Origin: CBDCYN01 sp965224205
Lineage (GTDB): Bacteria; Planctomycetota; Phycisphaerae; Phycisphaerales; Phycisphaeraceae
Direction: 5' to 3'
Assembly (NCBI GenBank): GCA_965224205.1
Contig: CBDCYN010000010.1
Location: 10,528-74,527 of the forward strand
DNA length: 64,000 bases
In this document: one piece after another, positions 1-8,237 of the stretch
How positions within the stretch are numbered: position 1 is the first letter of the stretch
How the letters are laid out: each line of letters opens with the position of its first letter
The notes under the pieces: generated by a model
Seen by the model: the letters and a program-made list of their open reading frames with translations, nothing else
Databases searched by the model: none
Told to the model about the DNA's origin: nothing
Program-made: the position numbers and the translations under genes

Positions 1-2
1 GG

Positions 3-515
3 GTCCGTGCGATGACGTGGCTCGATAGGCTCGTGACCAAGGATGACGCGGGAAAGGAGCTGTACATCAAAGGCGATAGGCTCATACGGTCGCTCATAAG
101 CCAGCGTCGCCAGTGGCTTCTTAGAGAGGGATACGCGAAGGTGAGCCTTTACGGCGGCAGGCTCGCGTGGCGGCCTGGGGCCGTCGCGAAGCTGTTCGGA
201 GCCGAAGCGAACGACTTTGGGCTCTCCAATCCTTCTCACCTCACCCGCAATCTGCTTGTTGAGGTCGCCCACGGACACCCGCCCACGATAAGCGGGTACC
301 TGCTGGGAGAGGTCTCGATGTACAGCGGCCGCTACGCCATCATCAGAACCACGTCAGGTAATTTCGCGGCCCCCGTGAGGGCGATCACGTCAAACAACAA
401 GGGCGTCGTCACCGCAGCCGTGCGGGAGACGGAATTGGTCCAGGCGATCCGTACCAGCGTAAGGCAGGCCCACGCCGTTCGATCGCGTAGCCGAGTGGGG
501 GTGGAGCTTGGCTAG
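3..515 (+). CDS. Relaxase, C-terminal DUF3363 part (cut by window edge)
   Basis: The reading frame is open from the first bases, so the gene starts outside the window; the first ATG at 12 is probably internal. The 170 visible residues have the order typical of the DUF3363 end of VirD2/TraI-like relaxases: TWLDR near the start, RRQWLL, then a small beta-rich domain with SGRYAII. The family nicks oriT and pilots the DNA strand into the secretion channel; the catalytic domain would lie upstream. It overlaps the coupling-protein gene by 8 bases, the usual arrangement. Identification rests on remembered family architecture, not a search. Confidence 0.7.
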   Translation, partial: VRAMTWLDRLVTKDDAGKELYIKGDRLIRSLISQRRQWLLREGYAKVSLYGGRLAWRPGAVAKLFGAEANDFGLSNPSHLTRNLLVEVAHGHPPTISGYLLGEVSMYSGRYAIIRTTSGNFAAPVRAITSNNKGVVTAAVRETELVQAIRTSVRQAHAVRSRSRVGVELG

Positions 516-2358
516 ACGAAGCGTGATCTCGCTGGGCATCGCCGCATTGGTCAGCTTTTTGGTCGCCACTCAGTTTGTCGCCCACAAGCTCGGTTACCAC
601 GACGCACTCGGACGGGGGTTATTTACAGCGGGTTCAACTCGGGTTTACGCCCCATGGGCGGTCTTGGTCTGGTATTGGGCGTTTGGTGATCACTACGCGG
701 ACCTATTTGCCAGTGCGTCGGTGCTTGGCAGCGTAGCCGGTGGGGGGGTGGTCCTCCTAATTGCCTCGACCAATAAACCCGGGGTCAAGGCCGTGGGCCA
801 GCACGCCTGGGGCACGCTGCGGGACGCCAAACGCGCAGCGCTTCTCGCCAAACGAGGCACGGTGATAGGGCGGTGGGGGAGGCGCATCCTGATGTACGAC
901 GGGCCATCTCACCAGCTTGTTGCGGGGGCAGCACGCTCCGGAAAAACAGCGGGCCACGCCATACCCACGCTCCTGACGTGGCCCGAAAGCGTCGTGGTCT
1001 ACGATATCAAGGGTGAGCTGTGGCAGGAGACGGCGGGATTTCGGAGCACCTTCAGCCACACCGCGTTCTTCAACCCCACGACCACCGACAGTATCAAATT
1101 CAATCCGCTCCTTGAGGTGCGTCGCGGTGACAACGAGATCCGCGACGTTCAGAACATTGTCACGATTCTCGTCAACCCGACGGGCGAGAAGCGAACCCTC
1201 GACATCTGGGACCAGAACGCCTCTCAGTTCTTGGTCGCGCTGATCCTTCACGTGCTCTACACGGCTGATGACGGGGAGAAGAACCTGGGCACCGTCCGGG
1301 ACATGCTCCTTGATTTCGATGGGACATGCAGGGCGATGGCCCACACCCCGCACCGCAAAAACCCTCGGAGCGGTCAACCCGAACCCCATCCCGAATGCCG
1401 AAAGGTCGCGGTGGGTCTTCTTAAGCAAGCGGACCGGTTCCGATCCAGTGTGCTCGGCACGGCCGAGAGCTACCTCACACTTTTTGCCGACCCCGTGGTG
1501 CGCGAGAACACGAGCCGATCTGACCTTGTCATCGGCGACCTGATGTGTGCCAAGCGCCCGGTGAGCTTGTATCTCCAGCCACCCCCGTCAGACGCCGACC
1601 GTGTCAAGCCGCTGACCCGTCTGCTCTTTAGCCAGTTCGCAAGAGCGCTCATGGAGAACCTTGATTGCGATACTCAGGGTCGCCCCAAGCTCCACCGACT
1701 GCTGTTCCTGATGGATGAATTCCCCACCCTGGGACGGCTTGCGTTCTTTGAGACCAACATGCGCCAGATGGCGGGCTACAAGCTCAAGGCGTCGCTCTTG
1801 GTTCAGTCGTTTAATGACATCGCTCAGGCGTACGGCCCGCACAACGCCATCATCGATAACTGCCACATCATCACGGCCTTTGCCTCGGCCGATACCACGA
1901 CCCAGCAACGGGTCAGCCAGATGACCGGAACGGTGACGGAATACCGAGAGGGTTACAGCCAGCCGCGCCAAGCGCTTTCCGGCATCTCCTCACGCCGGAC
2001 CGTCAGTTTTAACGAGCAGGTGCGACCGCTTCTTAACCCGGGTCAGGTGCGGATGCTCGGGGCCGATGAGCAACTGGTGTTCGTAACCGGGGTCCGGCCG
2101 CTTCGCACAAAAAAAGTCCGCTATTACCAGGACCGACGGTTCAAAGAACGATGTATGAAGCCACCGGATCAATCGGCAGGCGTAGATGTGCCGGTTGGCT
2201 ACGCGAACCCCTGGCTTGGTGTGCGCTCGGCGGGACCACCGCCTCCGATTGAGCCGGGTGATGGATATGGGTTCGATGACATCCCGATGGATGGCATTGA
2301 GATGGATATTCCCCAAGAAGAACCAGGAGAAGTAGGTGACCCATACGGGATGTTATGA
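508..2358 (+). CDS. traG: Type IV coupling protein TraG/VirD4
   Basis: 616 aa. Inner-membrane ATPase that hands the relaxase-DNA complex to the mating channel. Hydrophobic segments lie around residues 8-25 and 48-86, followed by the cytoplasmic ATPase with Walker A GAARSGKT at 140-147 and Walker B LLFLMDE near 398-404. The motif VVVYDIKGELW just after Walker A is characteristic of the family. The start is TTG at 508, preceded by a purine-rich GGGGGTGGAG; translation is coupled to the relaxase end by an 8-base overlap. The stop overlaps the next ATG (ATGA). The tail after residue 560 is proline- and acid-rich, normal for TraG. Confidence 0.93.
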   Translation: MARRSVISLGIAALVSFLVATQFVAHKLGYHDALGRGLFTAGSTRVYAPWAVLVWYWAFGDHYADLFASASVLGSVAGGGVVLLIASTNKPGVKAVGQHAWGTLRDAKRAALLAKRGTVIGRWGRRILMYDGPSHQLVAGAARSGKTAGHAIPTLLTWPESVVVYDIKGELWQETAGFRSTFSHTAFFNPTTTDSIKFNPLLEVRRGDNEIRDVQNIVTILVNPTGEKRTLDIWDQNASQFLVALILHVLYTADDGEKNLGTVRDMLLDFDGTCRAMAHTPHRKNPRSGQPEPHPECRKVAVGLLKQADRFRSSVLGTAESYLTLFADPVVRENTSRSDLVIGDLMCAKRPVSLYLQPPPSDADRVKPLTRLLFSQFARALMENLDCDTQGRPKLHRLLFLMDEFPTLGRLAFFETNMRQMAGYKLKASLLVQSFNDIAQAYGPHNAIIDNCHIITAFASADTTTQQRVSQMTGTVTEYREGYSQPRQALSGISSRRTVSFNEQVRPLLNPGQVRMLGADEQLVFVTGVRPLRTKKVRYYQDRRFKERCMKPPDQSAGVDVPVGYANPWLGVRSAGPPPPIEPGDGYGFDDIPMDGIEMDIPQEEPGEVGDPYGML

Positions 2359-2810
2359 GCAGGAACGACAGAACTTCGAACCGAGTGACCGGAAACCTCG
2401 ATGAGGACGTGGCGAAAGCGTTAAAGCAGTATTGCGAAAAGACTGGCAAATCCAAGTCCCTTATCGTAAACGACTCGCTTCGTGCAAGTCTGCTGATGCC
2501 CCAAACCCAGAGCGATCTCCGAAAGGAGATGGCACACGTCCTGGCGGCTATCCGTAAGCACGACGAGGCGACCCAAGAGGGTTTCGGGCTCATACGGGAG
2601 CTACTGGGTCTGTTCGTTCGCCTGTACCTAAACCACACGCCAGCGGTACGTGAAGCAGATCGCGCCGACGCGGCTGCCTCAGGTAAGAGGCGGTTCGACC
2701 ACTACGTATTCAAACTCAATGAGGCGCTAGATAGCGGGCGGTCCATCTTTGATATGGACCCGATGAGTTCTTCGATCGGTCAAGAGGGCACCGGACATGA
2801 CAACCCGTAA
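2355..2810 (+). CDS. Ribbon-helix-helix (CopG-type) conjugation-associated protein
   Basis: 151 aa, start overlapping the traG stop (ATGA) and end overlapping trbB by 14 bases. The N-terminus (NRVTGNLDEDVAKALKQYCEKTGKSKSLIVNDSLRAS, here cited only as the region of residues 7-43) reads as a strand followed by two helices, as in CopG/Arc regulators. A helical region with HDEATQEGF and a short hydrophobic LGLFVRLYL follows. In Ti/ICE-type trb operons a CopG-like gene commonly sits between traG and trbB; it may control the operon or act as a relaxosome accessory. No experiment-based function can be assigned. Confidence 0.65.
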   Translation: MSRNDRTSNRVTGNLDEDVAKALKQYCEKTGKSKSLIVNDSLRASLLMPQTQSDLRKEMAHVLAAIRKHDEATQEGFGLIRELLGLFVRLYLNHTPAVREADRADAAASGKRRFDHYVFKLNEALDSGRSIFDMDPMSSSIGQEGTGHDNP

Positions 2811-3756
2811 CGCAGATGTTGAGCAACGCCAGGTCAGTGCGCTGCGTGCCGCGTTTGGCCCGCTCATACTCGCGTCGCTTAAGGACCCACAGGTGGTTGA
2901 GGTGAGGGTGAACCCCGATAGCCGTGTGTGGGTCGACCGCCACGGGCAAGGCCGCTCGCAGGTCGGCACGACCAGTGCCGAGGAGTCCGAAACCATCATC
3001 CGGCTCATGGCCAACTACGTGGGGAAGGTTGTCAACACCCATCAACCGCGTCTGTCCGCGACGCTCCCCGAGACCGGGGAGCGGTTTCAGGCGTTCATGC
3101 CTCCCATTGTCCATGCGCCATGCTACACGATACGTAAACGCCCCGACGTGGTGTTCAGCCTAGATTCCTATGTGGAGAGGGGTATCCTGACCCAGGCCCA
3201 ATTGGAGGTGATACGCCACGGTGCAGAAGACCGGAAGAACTTCCTCATATGCGGGGGAACGGGTTCCGGGAAGACCACGCTGGCCAACGCCATCCTTGCT
3301 GAGCCAGCGTATCAGAACGCCAGGGTTCTGATCATAGAAGACACACGGGAACTGCAACCCTCATCCCTGGACCACATACAAACCTTAACCAAGGACGCGC
3401 CGCAACCCGTCACCATGACAGACCTGTTGCACGATGCGCTTCGGATGTCGCCCGACCGGATCGTGGTGGGGGAGGTACGAGGTGGGGAAGCTTTGGACAT
3501 GATTAAAGCGGCCAACACAGGTCATCCTGGCGGCGTCGCGACCGTTCACGCTGACAGCGCCCGTCAGGCGTTGACCCGGATTGAACAGCTCGTGGGTGAG
3601 GTGGCCGTCAACGTCCCACACCATGCGATCGCCGAGGCCATAGACATCATCGTTGACATCCAACGCACACCAACAGGGCGTTCGGTGCGTTCCGTCTGCA
3701 CGGTGGGGGGGTATACCGCTTCTGCGGGCTACCAGATCACGCCGTGTGATGCGTAA
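2797..3756 (+). CDS. trbB: TrbB, VirB11-type secretion ATPase
   Basis: 319 aa, usual length for TrbB. Hexameric cytoplasmic ATPase that powers pilus assembly and substrate switching. Visible features are the N-terminal domain ending near RKRPDVVFSL, Walker A GGTGSGKT near residues 152-159, the Asp-box region with LIIEDTREL, Walker B-like DRIVVGEVRGGEALD, and the His-box GHPGGVATVHAD. The ATG lies inside the end of the preceding RHH gene. All key motifs are present, so it should be functional. Confidence 0.95.
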   Translation: MTTRNADVEQRQVSALRAAFGPLILASLKDPQVVEVRVNPDSRVWVDRHGQGRSQVGTTSAEESETIIRLMANYVGKVVNTHQPRLSATLPETGERFQAFMPPIVHAPCYTIRKRPDVVFSLDSYVERGILTQAQLEVIRHGAEDRKNFLICGGTGSGKTTLANAILAEPAYQNARVLIIEDTRELQPSSLDHIQTLTKDAPQPVTMTDLLHDALRMSPDRIVVGEVRGGEALDMIKAANTGHPGGVATVHADSARQALTRIEQLVGEVAVNVPHHAIAEAIDIIVDIQRTPTGRSVRSVCTVGGYTASAGYQITPCDA

Positions 3757-3816
3757 TGTCGTCGTTTGGCGGGTATTAATCCATTGGTGGAGTTGGGTCT
3801 CATTACGGAGATGTTG

Positions 3817-4140
3817 ATGATGAACCAAAAACACAGGTCTTGGTCGAGTATGTTCGCTGTGATCTTGGCGCTACCTGATGTTTGTGAGGCAAGTTCGTTT
3901 GGGTGCTTCCCCGGTCCAACGCCGGAGCAGGTGATGGACGAATTCCTGAGCCCCACGGGCCCCGCCGTTCGCTTTGCGGCGGCCGCTTCCATCATCGTCT
4001 TTGGGCTGCTCCTAGCAGTGGTAGACCTGAAACCACGGGCACGAAGGGTATGCGGAGTGATGTTGGGCATCATGATCGTGGTTTGTGCAATCAGTCTGGC
4101 GACTGACCTCCTATCGCCCACCTCTGGGGCAGCGTTCTGA
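3817..4140 (+). CDS. trbC: TrbC/VirB2-like prepilin, copy 1
   Basis: 107 aa from the ATG at 3817, chosen because GGAG at 3807-3810 is six bases upstream; TTG at 3766 and ATG at 3811 or 3820 are alternatives. A signal-like segment (MFAVILALP) precedes two hydrophobic helices: PAVRFAAAASIIVFGLLLAV and VMLGIMIVVCAISLA, the topology of VirB2/TrbC pilins. It ends in SGAAF. It shares the helix-1 core (RFAAAASIIVFGLLLAV) with the next gene, so the two are duplicates that have since diverged elsewhere. It probably forms the conjugative pilus after processing. Confidence 0.75.
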   Translation: MMNQKHRSWSSMFAVILALPDVCEASSFGCFPGPTPEQVMDEFLSPTGPAVRFAAAASIIVFGLLLAVVDLKPRARRVCGVMLGIMIVVCAISLATDLLSPTSGAAF

Positions 4141-4243
4141 CCAGGAACTTTCTGAAAAAAACACCCCTCCGGTGTAATGCCACGGCCCTGGCCGCATTAA
4201 CTCTAAAGAAGAGGCAATTGGCAGTCTCATAAGGAGTCATCGA

Positions 4244-4558
4244 ATGACCGGAAAAAATATGCTCACGCTCCTCGCTGGGGTTGGGATCGTTTTGGTGTTT
4301 GGGGATACGGCCTTTGCGGGTGGGGGAGACCTCCCGTGGGAGTCTGTCCTGGACCGGATACTGCGGAGTCTAAGCGGTCCTGTCGTACGCTTCGCGGCGG
4401 CCGCTTCAATCATTGTGTTCGGGCTTCTGCTCGCGGTGATTGAGATGTCAGGCATAGCCAAAAGGGTGGTCTCCATTCTCCTGGGTTTATCGATCGCTGC
4501 CAGCGCTGTGAACCTAACAACGGATTTGTTTGGCCTTAGCAACGGAGCATCGTTTTGA
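4244..4558 (+). CDS. trbC: TrbC/VirB2-like prepilin, copy 2
   Basis: 104 aa. AAGGAG sits seven bases before the ATG. Signal peptide LTLLAGVGIVLVFGDTAFAG, with a likely cleavage after AFA, then helix 1 PVVRFAAAASIIVFGLLLAV and helix 2 VVSILLGLSIAASAVNL, and the C-terminal tail NGASF. This is the best-formed prepilin of the three. The last bases (GGAGCATCGTTTTGA, 4544-4558) carry the ribosome site and TTG start of the third copy. A 103-bp gap without a clear gene separates it from copy 1. Confidence 0.85.
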   Translation: MTGKNMLTLLAGVGIVLVFGDTAFAGGGDLPWESVLDRILRSLSGPVVRFAAAASIIVFGLLLAVIEMSGIAKRVVSILLGLSIAASAVNLTTDLFGLSNGASF

Positions 4559-4794
4559 ACCTAGCCACGGTTAGCGCCGCTGAACTGCCATGGGAACCGG
4601 TGATTGCTCCGCTCTGCATTCACCCAGTTGTGGGGGTGATAGGTGTGCTCGTCTTTGGGAGCCTGTTGGTGTTTGTCAGGCAATCAGACCTTTTCCGCCG
4701 GGTCCTGATGTTTGGTTTTGGTCTATCGGTTGCCGCCGCATTGATTGGCATAGTGCAAATCACTGACGCCACTGCATTTGGAGCATCGTTTTGA
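4555..4794 (+). CDS. TrbC/VirB2-like prepilin, divergent copy 3
   Basis: 79 aa from a TTG start that overlaps the previous stop (TTGA). No cleaved signal peptide is apparent; two helices remain (VVGVIGVLVFGSLLVFV and VLMFGFGLSVAAALIGIV) and the tail reads FGASF. Its last 15 bases are identical to the last 15 of copy 2 and again provide GGAG and the TTG start of trbD. The shared tail and the placement argue for tandem duplication followed by divergence. It could be a minor pilin, or take part in pilin processing; function is inferred only. Confidence 0.65.
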   Translation: MNLATVSAAELPWEPVIAPLCIHPVVGVIGVLVFGSLLVFVRQSDLFRRVLMFGFGLSVAAALIGIVQITDATAFGASF

Positions 4795-5060
4795 GCCAGC
4801 CGAGCGACATCGAAGGCTTTGAAGTGCCGATTCATCAATCCCTGACCCAGCCGATCCTCGTGGTTGGCGTGCCTAGGTCGTTTGCGATCGCCAACTTCTC
4901 ACTCAGCGCCGCGCTCACCCTGGGCCTGGGGGTGTGGTGGCTGGGCATCCCGATCGGGTTTGCGCTGCACGTCGTGGCCGCCGCGCTCACCAGGCACGAC
5001 CCGCTCTGGTTCGAGGTTATCCGCCGACACGTTCGTCACGAGAGCTATCTGGAGGCGTAG
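4791..5060 (+). CDS. trbD: TrbD, VirB3-like inner-membrane protein
   Basis: 89 aa with TTG start overlapping the previous stop. The N-terminus (FEVPIHQSLTQPILVVGVPR) is the TrbD/VirB3 signature; two close hydrophobic segments follow (FSLSAALTLGLGVWWLGIPIG and ALHVVAAAL), then DPLWFEVIRRHVRH. VirB3 proteins associate with the VirB4 ATPase, encoded next with a gap of two bases. Confidence 0.9.
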   Translation: MSQPSDIEGFEVPIHQSLTQPILVVGVPRSFAIANFSLSAALTLGLGVWWLGIPIGFALHVVAAALTRHDPLWFEVIRRHVRHESYLEA

Positions 5061-5062
5061 CC

Positions 5063-7525
5063 ATGTTCCGTATCGCTGAATACCGAAAACGCCCACGCAC
5101 GCTCGCGGACCATCTCCCATATGCGGGCTTCATCGATGACGGCGTCTTGATGAACAAGGACGCGGCCTTTCAGACGACCCTCAGGTATCGGGGTATGGAT
5201 GTCGATAGCACCACGCCCCGTGAACTTATTACCCTGCGGGCGCAGATCAATAACGCCTTGGCGCGAGCGGGCACGGGGTATTGCTTCCACTTTGAGGCGA
5301 TGCGAAATGAGGTACGTGATTTTCCAGAAAGCACGTTCTCAAGACCCGTTCCCCGGCTCGTTGACCGTGAGCGGCGGGCGAATCTATTGGGTGAGGGGCG
5401 GTGCTACGACACGGATTACTATCTTACCGTGATGTACCTGCCCCCAGAAGAGCATATCGGGTGGGCCCGTGAACTCTTCATCGACGCGGACAAAAGCGGC
5501 GACGCCACACAATACCGGCGTCATTACGAAAAGTTCAAAGAGAAGGTCGAGACTATCGGCGGGCTGCTCAAACAGATACTGCCGCATGTCGAGCCGCTCA
5601 ATACCGAAGAAACGCTTACGTATCTGCACGCCTGCGTATCCAATCGACACTTCCCTGTGAAAGCACCCGAGGTGCCGTTTTACATCGATACCCTCATCAC
5701 GGATACCCCTTACTACGGTGGCCTCTCGCCACGTCTGGGCGACCTTTATCTAAAGACTGTTACCGTGGTGCAGTATGCGCTTACGTCTGTCCCGGCCATG
5801 TTCGACGGCCTGAATCAGCTGCCCTTTGCCTACCGGTGGAGCAACCGGTGGATACCGCTGGACCAGAAGGATTCCGCCGCCTTGATGAACAAGCGGCGAC
5901 GACACTGGCAAAGCAAGGAGAAGGACGTCCGTGCGATCATTCACGAGCTTGCGACCAAACAGGAATCCCGGCTCAAGAACTCAGACGCGCTGAACAAGGC
6001 CCAAGACGCAGGCGCGGCGCTTGAAGAGCTCGGTGACGGCTTAACCTATGGCCTCATGACCCTTGCGATTACGGTCTCGGATACCGACGAGCAGGTCGCC
6101 ATGGAACGGGCCAAGGCTGTCCAGCAGGTCTTAGACGGTGCCCGCATGACCTCTCAGATTGAACGCACCAACGCGACGGAAAGCTGGCTCGGAAGTCTCC
6201 CGGGTCATGCCTACGCCAATATACGCAGGGACCAGGTCTCCACGCTTAATCTCATTGACATGATGCCGCTCCACGCGCCTTGGGTCGGACCCAGGCAGAG
6301 CCCCCATCTAGGGGGACCGCCGCTGATGTGCACGAGAACAGAGGGTTCGACGGTGTTCTGGTTCGATCTCTACGACCACGGCGTGGGCCATACCGTGATC
6401 TTCGGACCCACCGGCACGGGCAAGTCGGTCTTGCTAAACGCGATCGCGATCCAGTTTGACCGTTACCCCAATAGCATGGTCCACATCTTCGACCGCGGCG
6501 GCAGTTGCCGGGCACTGACCCTCAGCGTTGGGGGCGACTATTACGACCTCGGTGCTCGTCGTAAAGAGAGCGAAAACACCGCCACGCTCGCGTTTCAGCC
6601 ACTGGCCGACATCGACCAGCCGTCAGAAAAGCAATGGGCACACGAGTGGCTCATCGAGAGGGTTGAGGAGGAGGGACTGTCGGTGACACCGGAGATTAAG
6701 GAGGCGCTGTGGACCGCGCTGGGCACACTCGAGCAAAACGACCGATCACAACGCACCATGAGCGTCTTTGTCGGGCTGCTCCAGGACGCCTCGGCCAAAA
6801 CAGCGTTGCGACCCCTGACCTTAGCCGGACCGTATGGATACCTGTTTGACGCCTCTAGTGACGGGTTGAGAGCGGGGCGCTTCCAGGCGTTTGAAACCGA
6901 ACAGCTGATCGGCACCAAAGCCGCAGCCGCGGCGATTACCTATATCTGCCACCGCCTTGATGGTCAGTTCATCTCGGGCCATCCCGGGCTGCTTGTCTTC
7001 GATGAGGCGTGGTTGATGCTCACTCACCCGCTCTTCGTAAACAGGCTCCGGGGGTGGCTCAAGGAACTGCGTAAGAAAAACATCGCCGTGATCTTCGCCA
7101 CCCAAAACATCAGCGATGTCCGAGATAGTCCGATCGCTTCTACGGTGTTTGAGAACTGTCCCACGAGACTCTTCTTGCCCAACGACAAGGCGACGAACGA
7201 GGAGGTGCGCGAACTCTACGAGCGATTCGGGTTGAACCAAACCCAGATTGAGCTGATCGCCACGGCCATACCGCAGCGCGATTACTACTTCCAGGCGGCT
7301 AGGGGGAATCGGCTCTTCGAGTTAGACCTGTCTGGCATGGAGCTAGCCATTCTGGGTGCGAGCGCACCCCAAGACCACGCGCTCATGGACAAGATCCTGG
7401 CCGAGCACGGCGAATCAGACTTCGCTTTCCACTGGCTGTGTGAGAAAGGGCTCCACGCCGCTGCCGAACGACTTGAAACACTTACCACAGGAGAATTAAA
7501 TGAATGCATCGCTGCGACGGCATAG
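5063..7525 (+). CDS. trbE: TrbE, VirB4-type conjugation ATPase
   Basis: 820 aa from the ATG at 5063 (GGAGGCG just upstream; the longer in-frame extension overlaps trbD and is not needed). The largest ATPase of the channel, required for pilus biogenesis. N-terminal CagE_TrbE_VirB region includes MNKDAAFQTTLRYRG; Walker A GPTGTGKS lies near residues 449-456 and Walker B LLVFDEA near 642-648, followed by ELRKKNIAVIFATQNISD, a typical VirB4 sensor region. Length and motifs are as expected. The 3' end overlaps trbJ by 26 bases. Confidence 0.95.
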   Translation: MFRIAEYRKRPRTLADHLPYAGFIDDGVLMNKDAAFQTTLRYRGMDVDSTTPRELITLRAQINNALARAGTGYCFHFEAMRNEVRDFPESTFSRPVPRLVDRERRANLLGEGRCYDTDYYLTVMYLPPEEHIGWARELFIDADKSGDATQYRRHYEKFKEKVETIGGLLKQILPHVEPLNTEETLTYLHACVSNRHFPVKAPEVPFYIDTLITDTPYYGGLSPRLGDLYLKTVTVVQYALTSVPAMFDGLNQLPFAYRWSNRWIPLDQKDSAALMNKRRRHWQSKEKDVRAIIHELATKQESRLKNSDALNKAQDAGAALEELGDGLTYGLMTLAITVSDTDEQVAMERAKAVQQVLDGARMTSQIERTNATESWLGSLPGHAYANIRRDQVSTLNLIDMMPLHAPWVGPRQSPHLGGPPLMCTRTEGSTVFWFDLYDHGVGHTVIFGPTGTGKSVLLNAIAIQFDRYPNSMVHIFDRGGSCRALTLSVGGDYYDLGARRKESENTATLAFQPLADIDQPSEKQWAHEWLIERVEEEGLSVTPEIKEALWTALGTLEQNDRSQRTMSVFVGLLQDASAKTALRPLTLAGPYGYLFDASSDGLRAGRFQAFETEQLIGTKAAAAAITYICHRLDGQFISGHPGLLVFDEAWLMLTHPLFVNRLRGWLKELRKKNIAVIFATQNISDVRDSPIASTVFENCPTRLFLPNDKATNEEVRELYERFGLNQTQIELIATAIPQRDYYFQAARGNRLFELDLSGMELAILGASAPQDHALMDKILAEHGESDFAFHWLCEKGLHAAAERLETLTTGELNECIAATA

Positions 7526-8225
7526 CCGATCCCTCATGTCCCTGGTCGCGATGGCGAGCCTGACGGTCTCTGCCGGACAGAGCTTGGGTATCGTCATCCC
7601 CGTTCGTGACGATGCCAACCTTATAGAGAACGCCCTCGCCGCGGCGCGGGCACTCGATCAGCTTGAGCGGCTCGCCACGCAGATAGAAAACCAGATCGAG
7701 ATGCTTAGGTCGCTGGAGTTTGAAACACCCCAGGACGCTGCGGCCGCCGTATTGGCCCTCCAGGAAGCGACAAAAATGTCGCAGCGGCTTTTCGGCCAGT
7801 TCTCAGAGATCTACCGATTTTCAGAGATCTACCGCCGCGACTATTTCGATATCAACCCCGAGGACATCGATGGCGTTCAGGCAAGATGGAATCTAGAGCT
7901 TCGTCACGCCACGGAAGAAGCGCTACAGCTTCACAGCATCATGTCCAGGTCGACCGCCGATGTCTCGGAACGGTTAACCGCCATTGTGGATGCCTCGATG
8001 TCGTCGCCAGGGCAGAAGGCGGCCGTCCAAGCCAACACACGAGCGCTAGCACTCCTAAGCCTTCAGATTCAGCAGCTACACGCCTCACAGATGGGTGTTC
8101 ACCGACTCACCGCCATGCAAGAGGCCGAGCGTGCGGCGGTGGGGGAGTACACGCGCCAACGGCTCGGAGAGCTAAGACGCCACAACGACCGTGTTCTACG
8201 CCGCCCACCCGTTCGTCTCCGTTGA
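7500..8225 (+). CDS. trbJ: TrbJ, VirB5-like periplasmic protein
   Basis: 241 aa. GGAG six bases before the ATG fixes the start inside the end of trbE. Signal peptide (LMSLVAMASLTVSAGQSLG) then a long helical protein rich in Ala, Glu, Gln and Arg, with the pattern IENALAAARALDQLERLATQIENQIEML typical of TrbJ. VirB5/TrbJ proteins localise to the pilus tip and aid cell contact. An 18-bp in-frame tandem duplication (FSEIYR twice, 7800-7836) sits in the helical region and leaves the frame intact. Confidence 0.85.
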   Translation: MNASLRRHSRSLMSLVAMASLTVSAGQSLGIVIPVRDDANLIENALAAARALDQLERLATQIENQIEMLRSLEFETPQDAAAAVLALQEATKMSQRLFGQFSEIYRFSEIYRRDYFDINPEDIDGVQARWNLELRHATEEALQLHSIMSRSTADVSERLTAIVDASMSSPGQKAAVQANTRALALLSLQIQQLHASQMGVHRLTAMQEAERAAVGEYTRQRLGELRRHNDRVLRRPPVRLR

Positions 8226-8237
8226 GGAAGGGATCCC

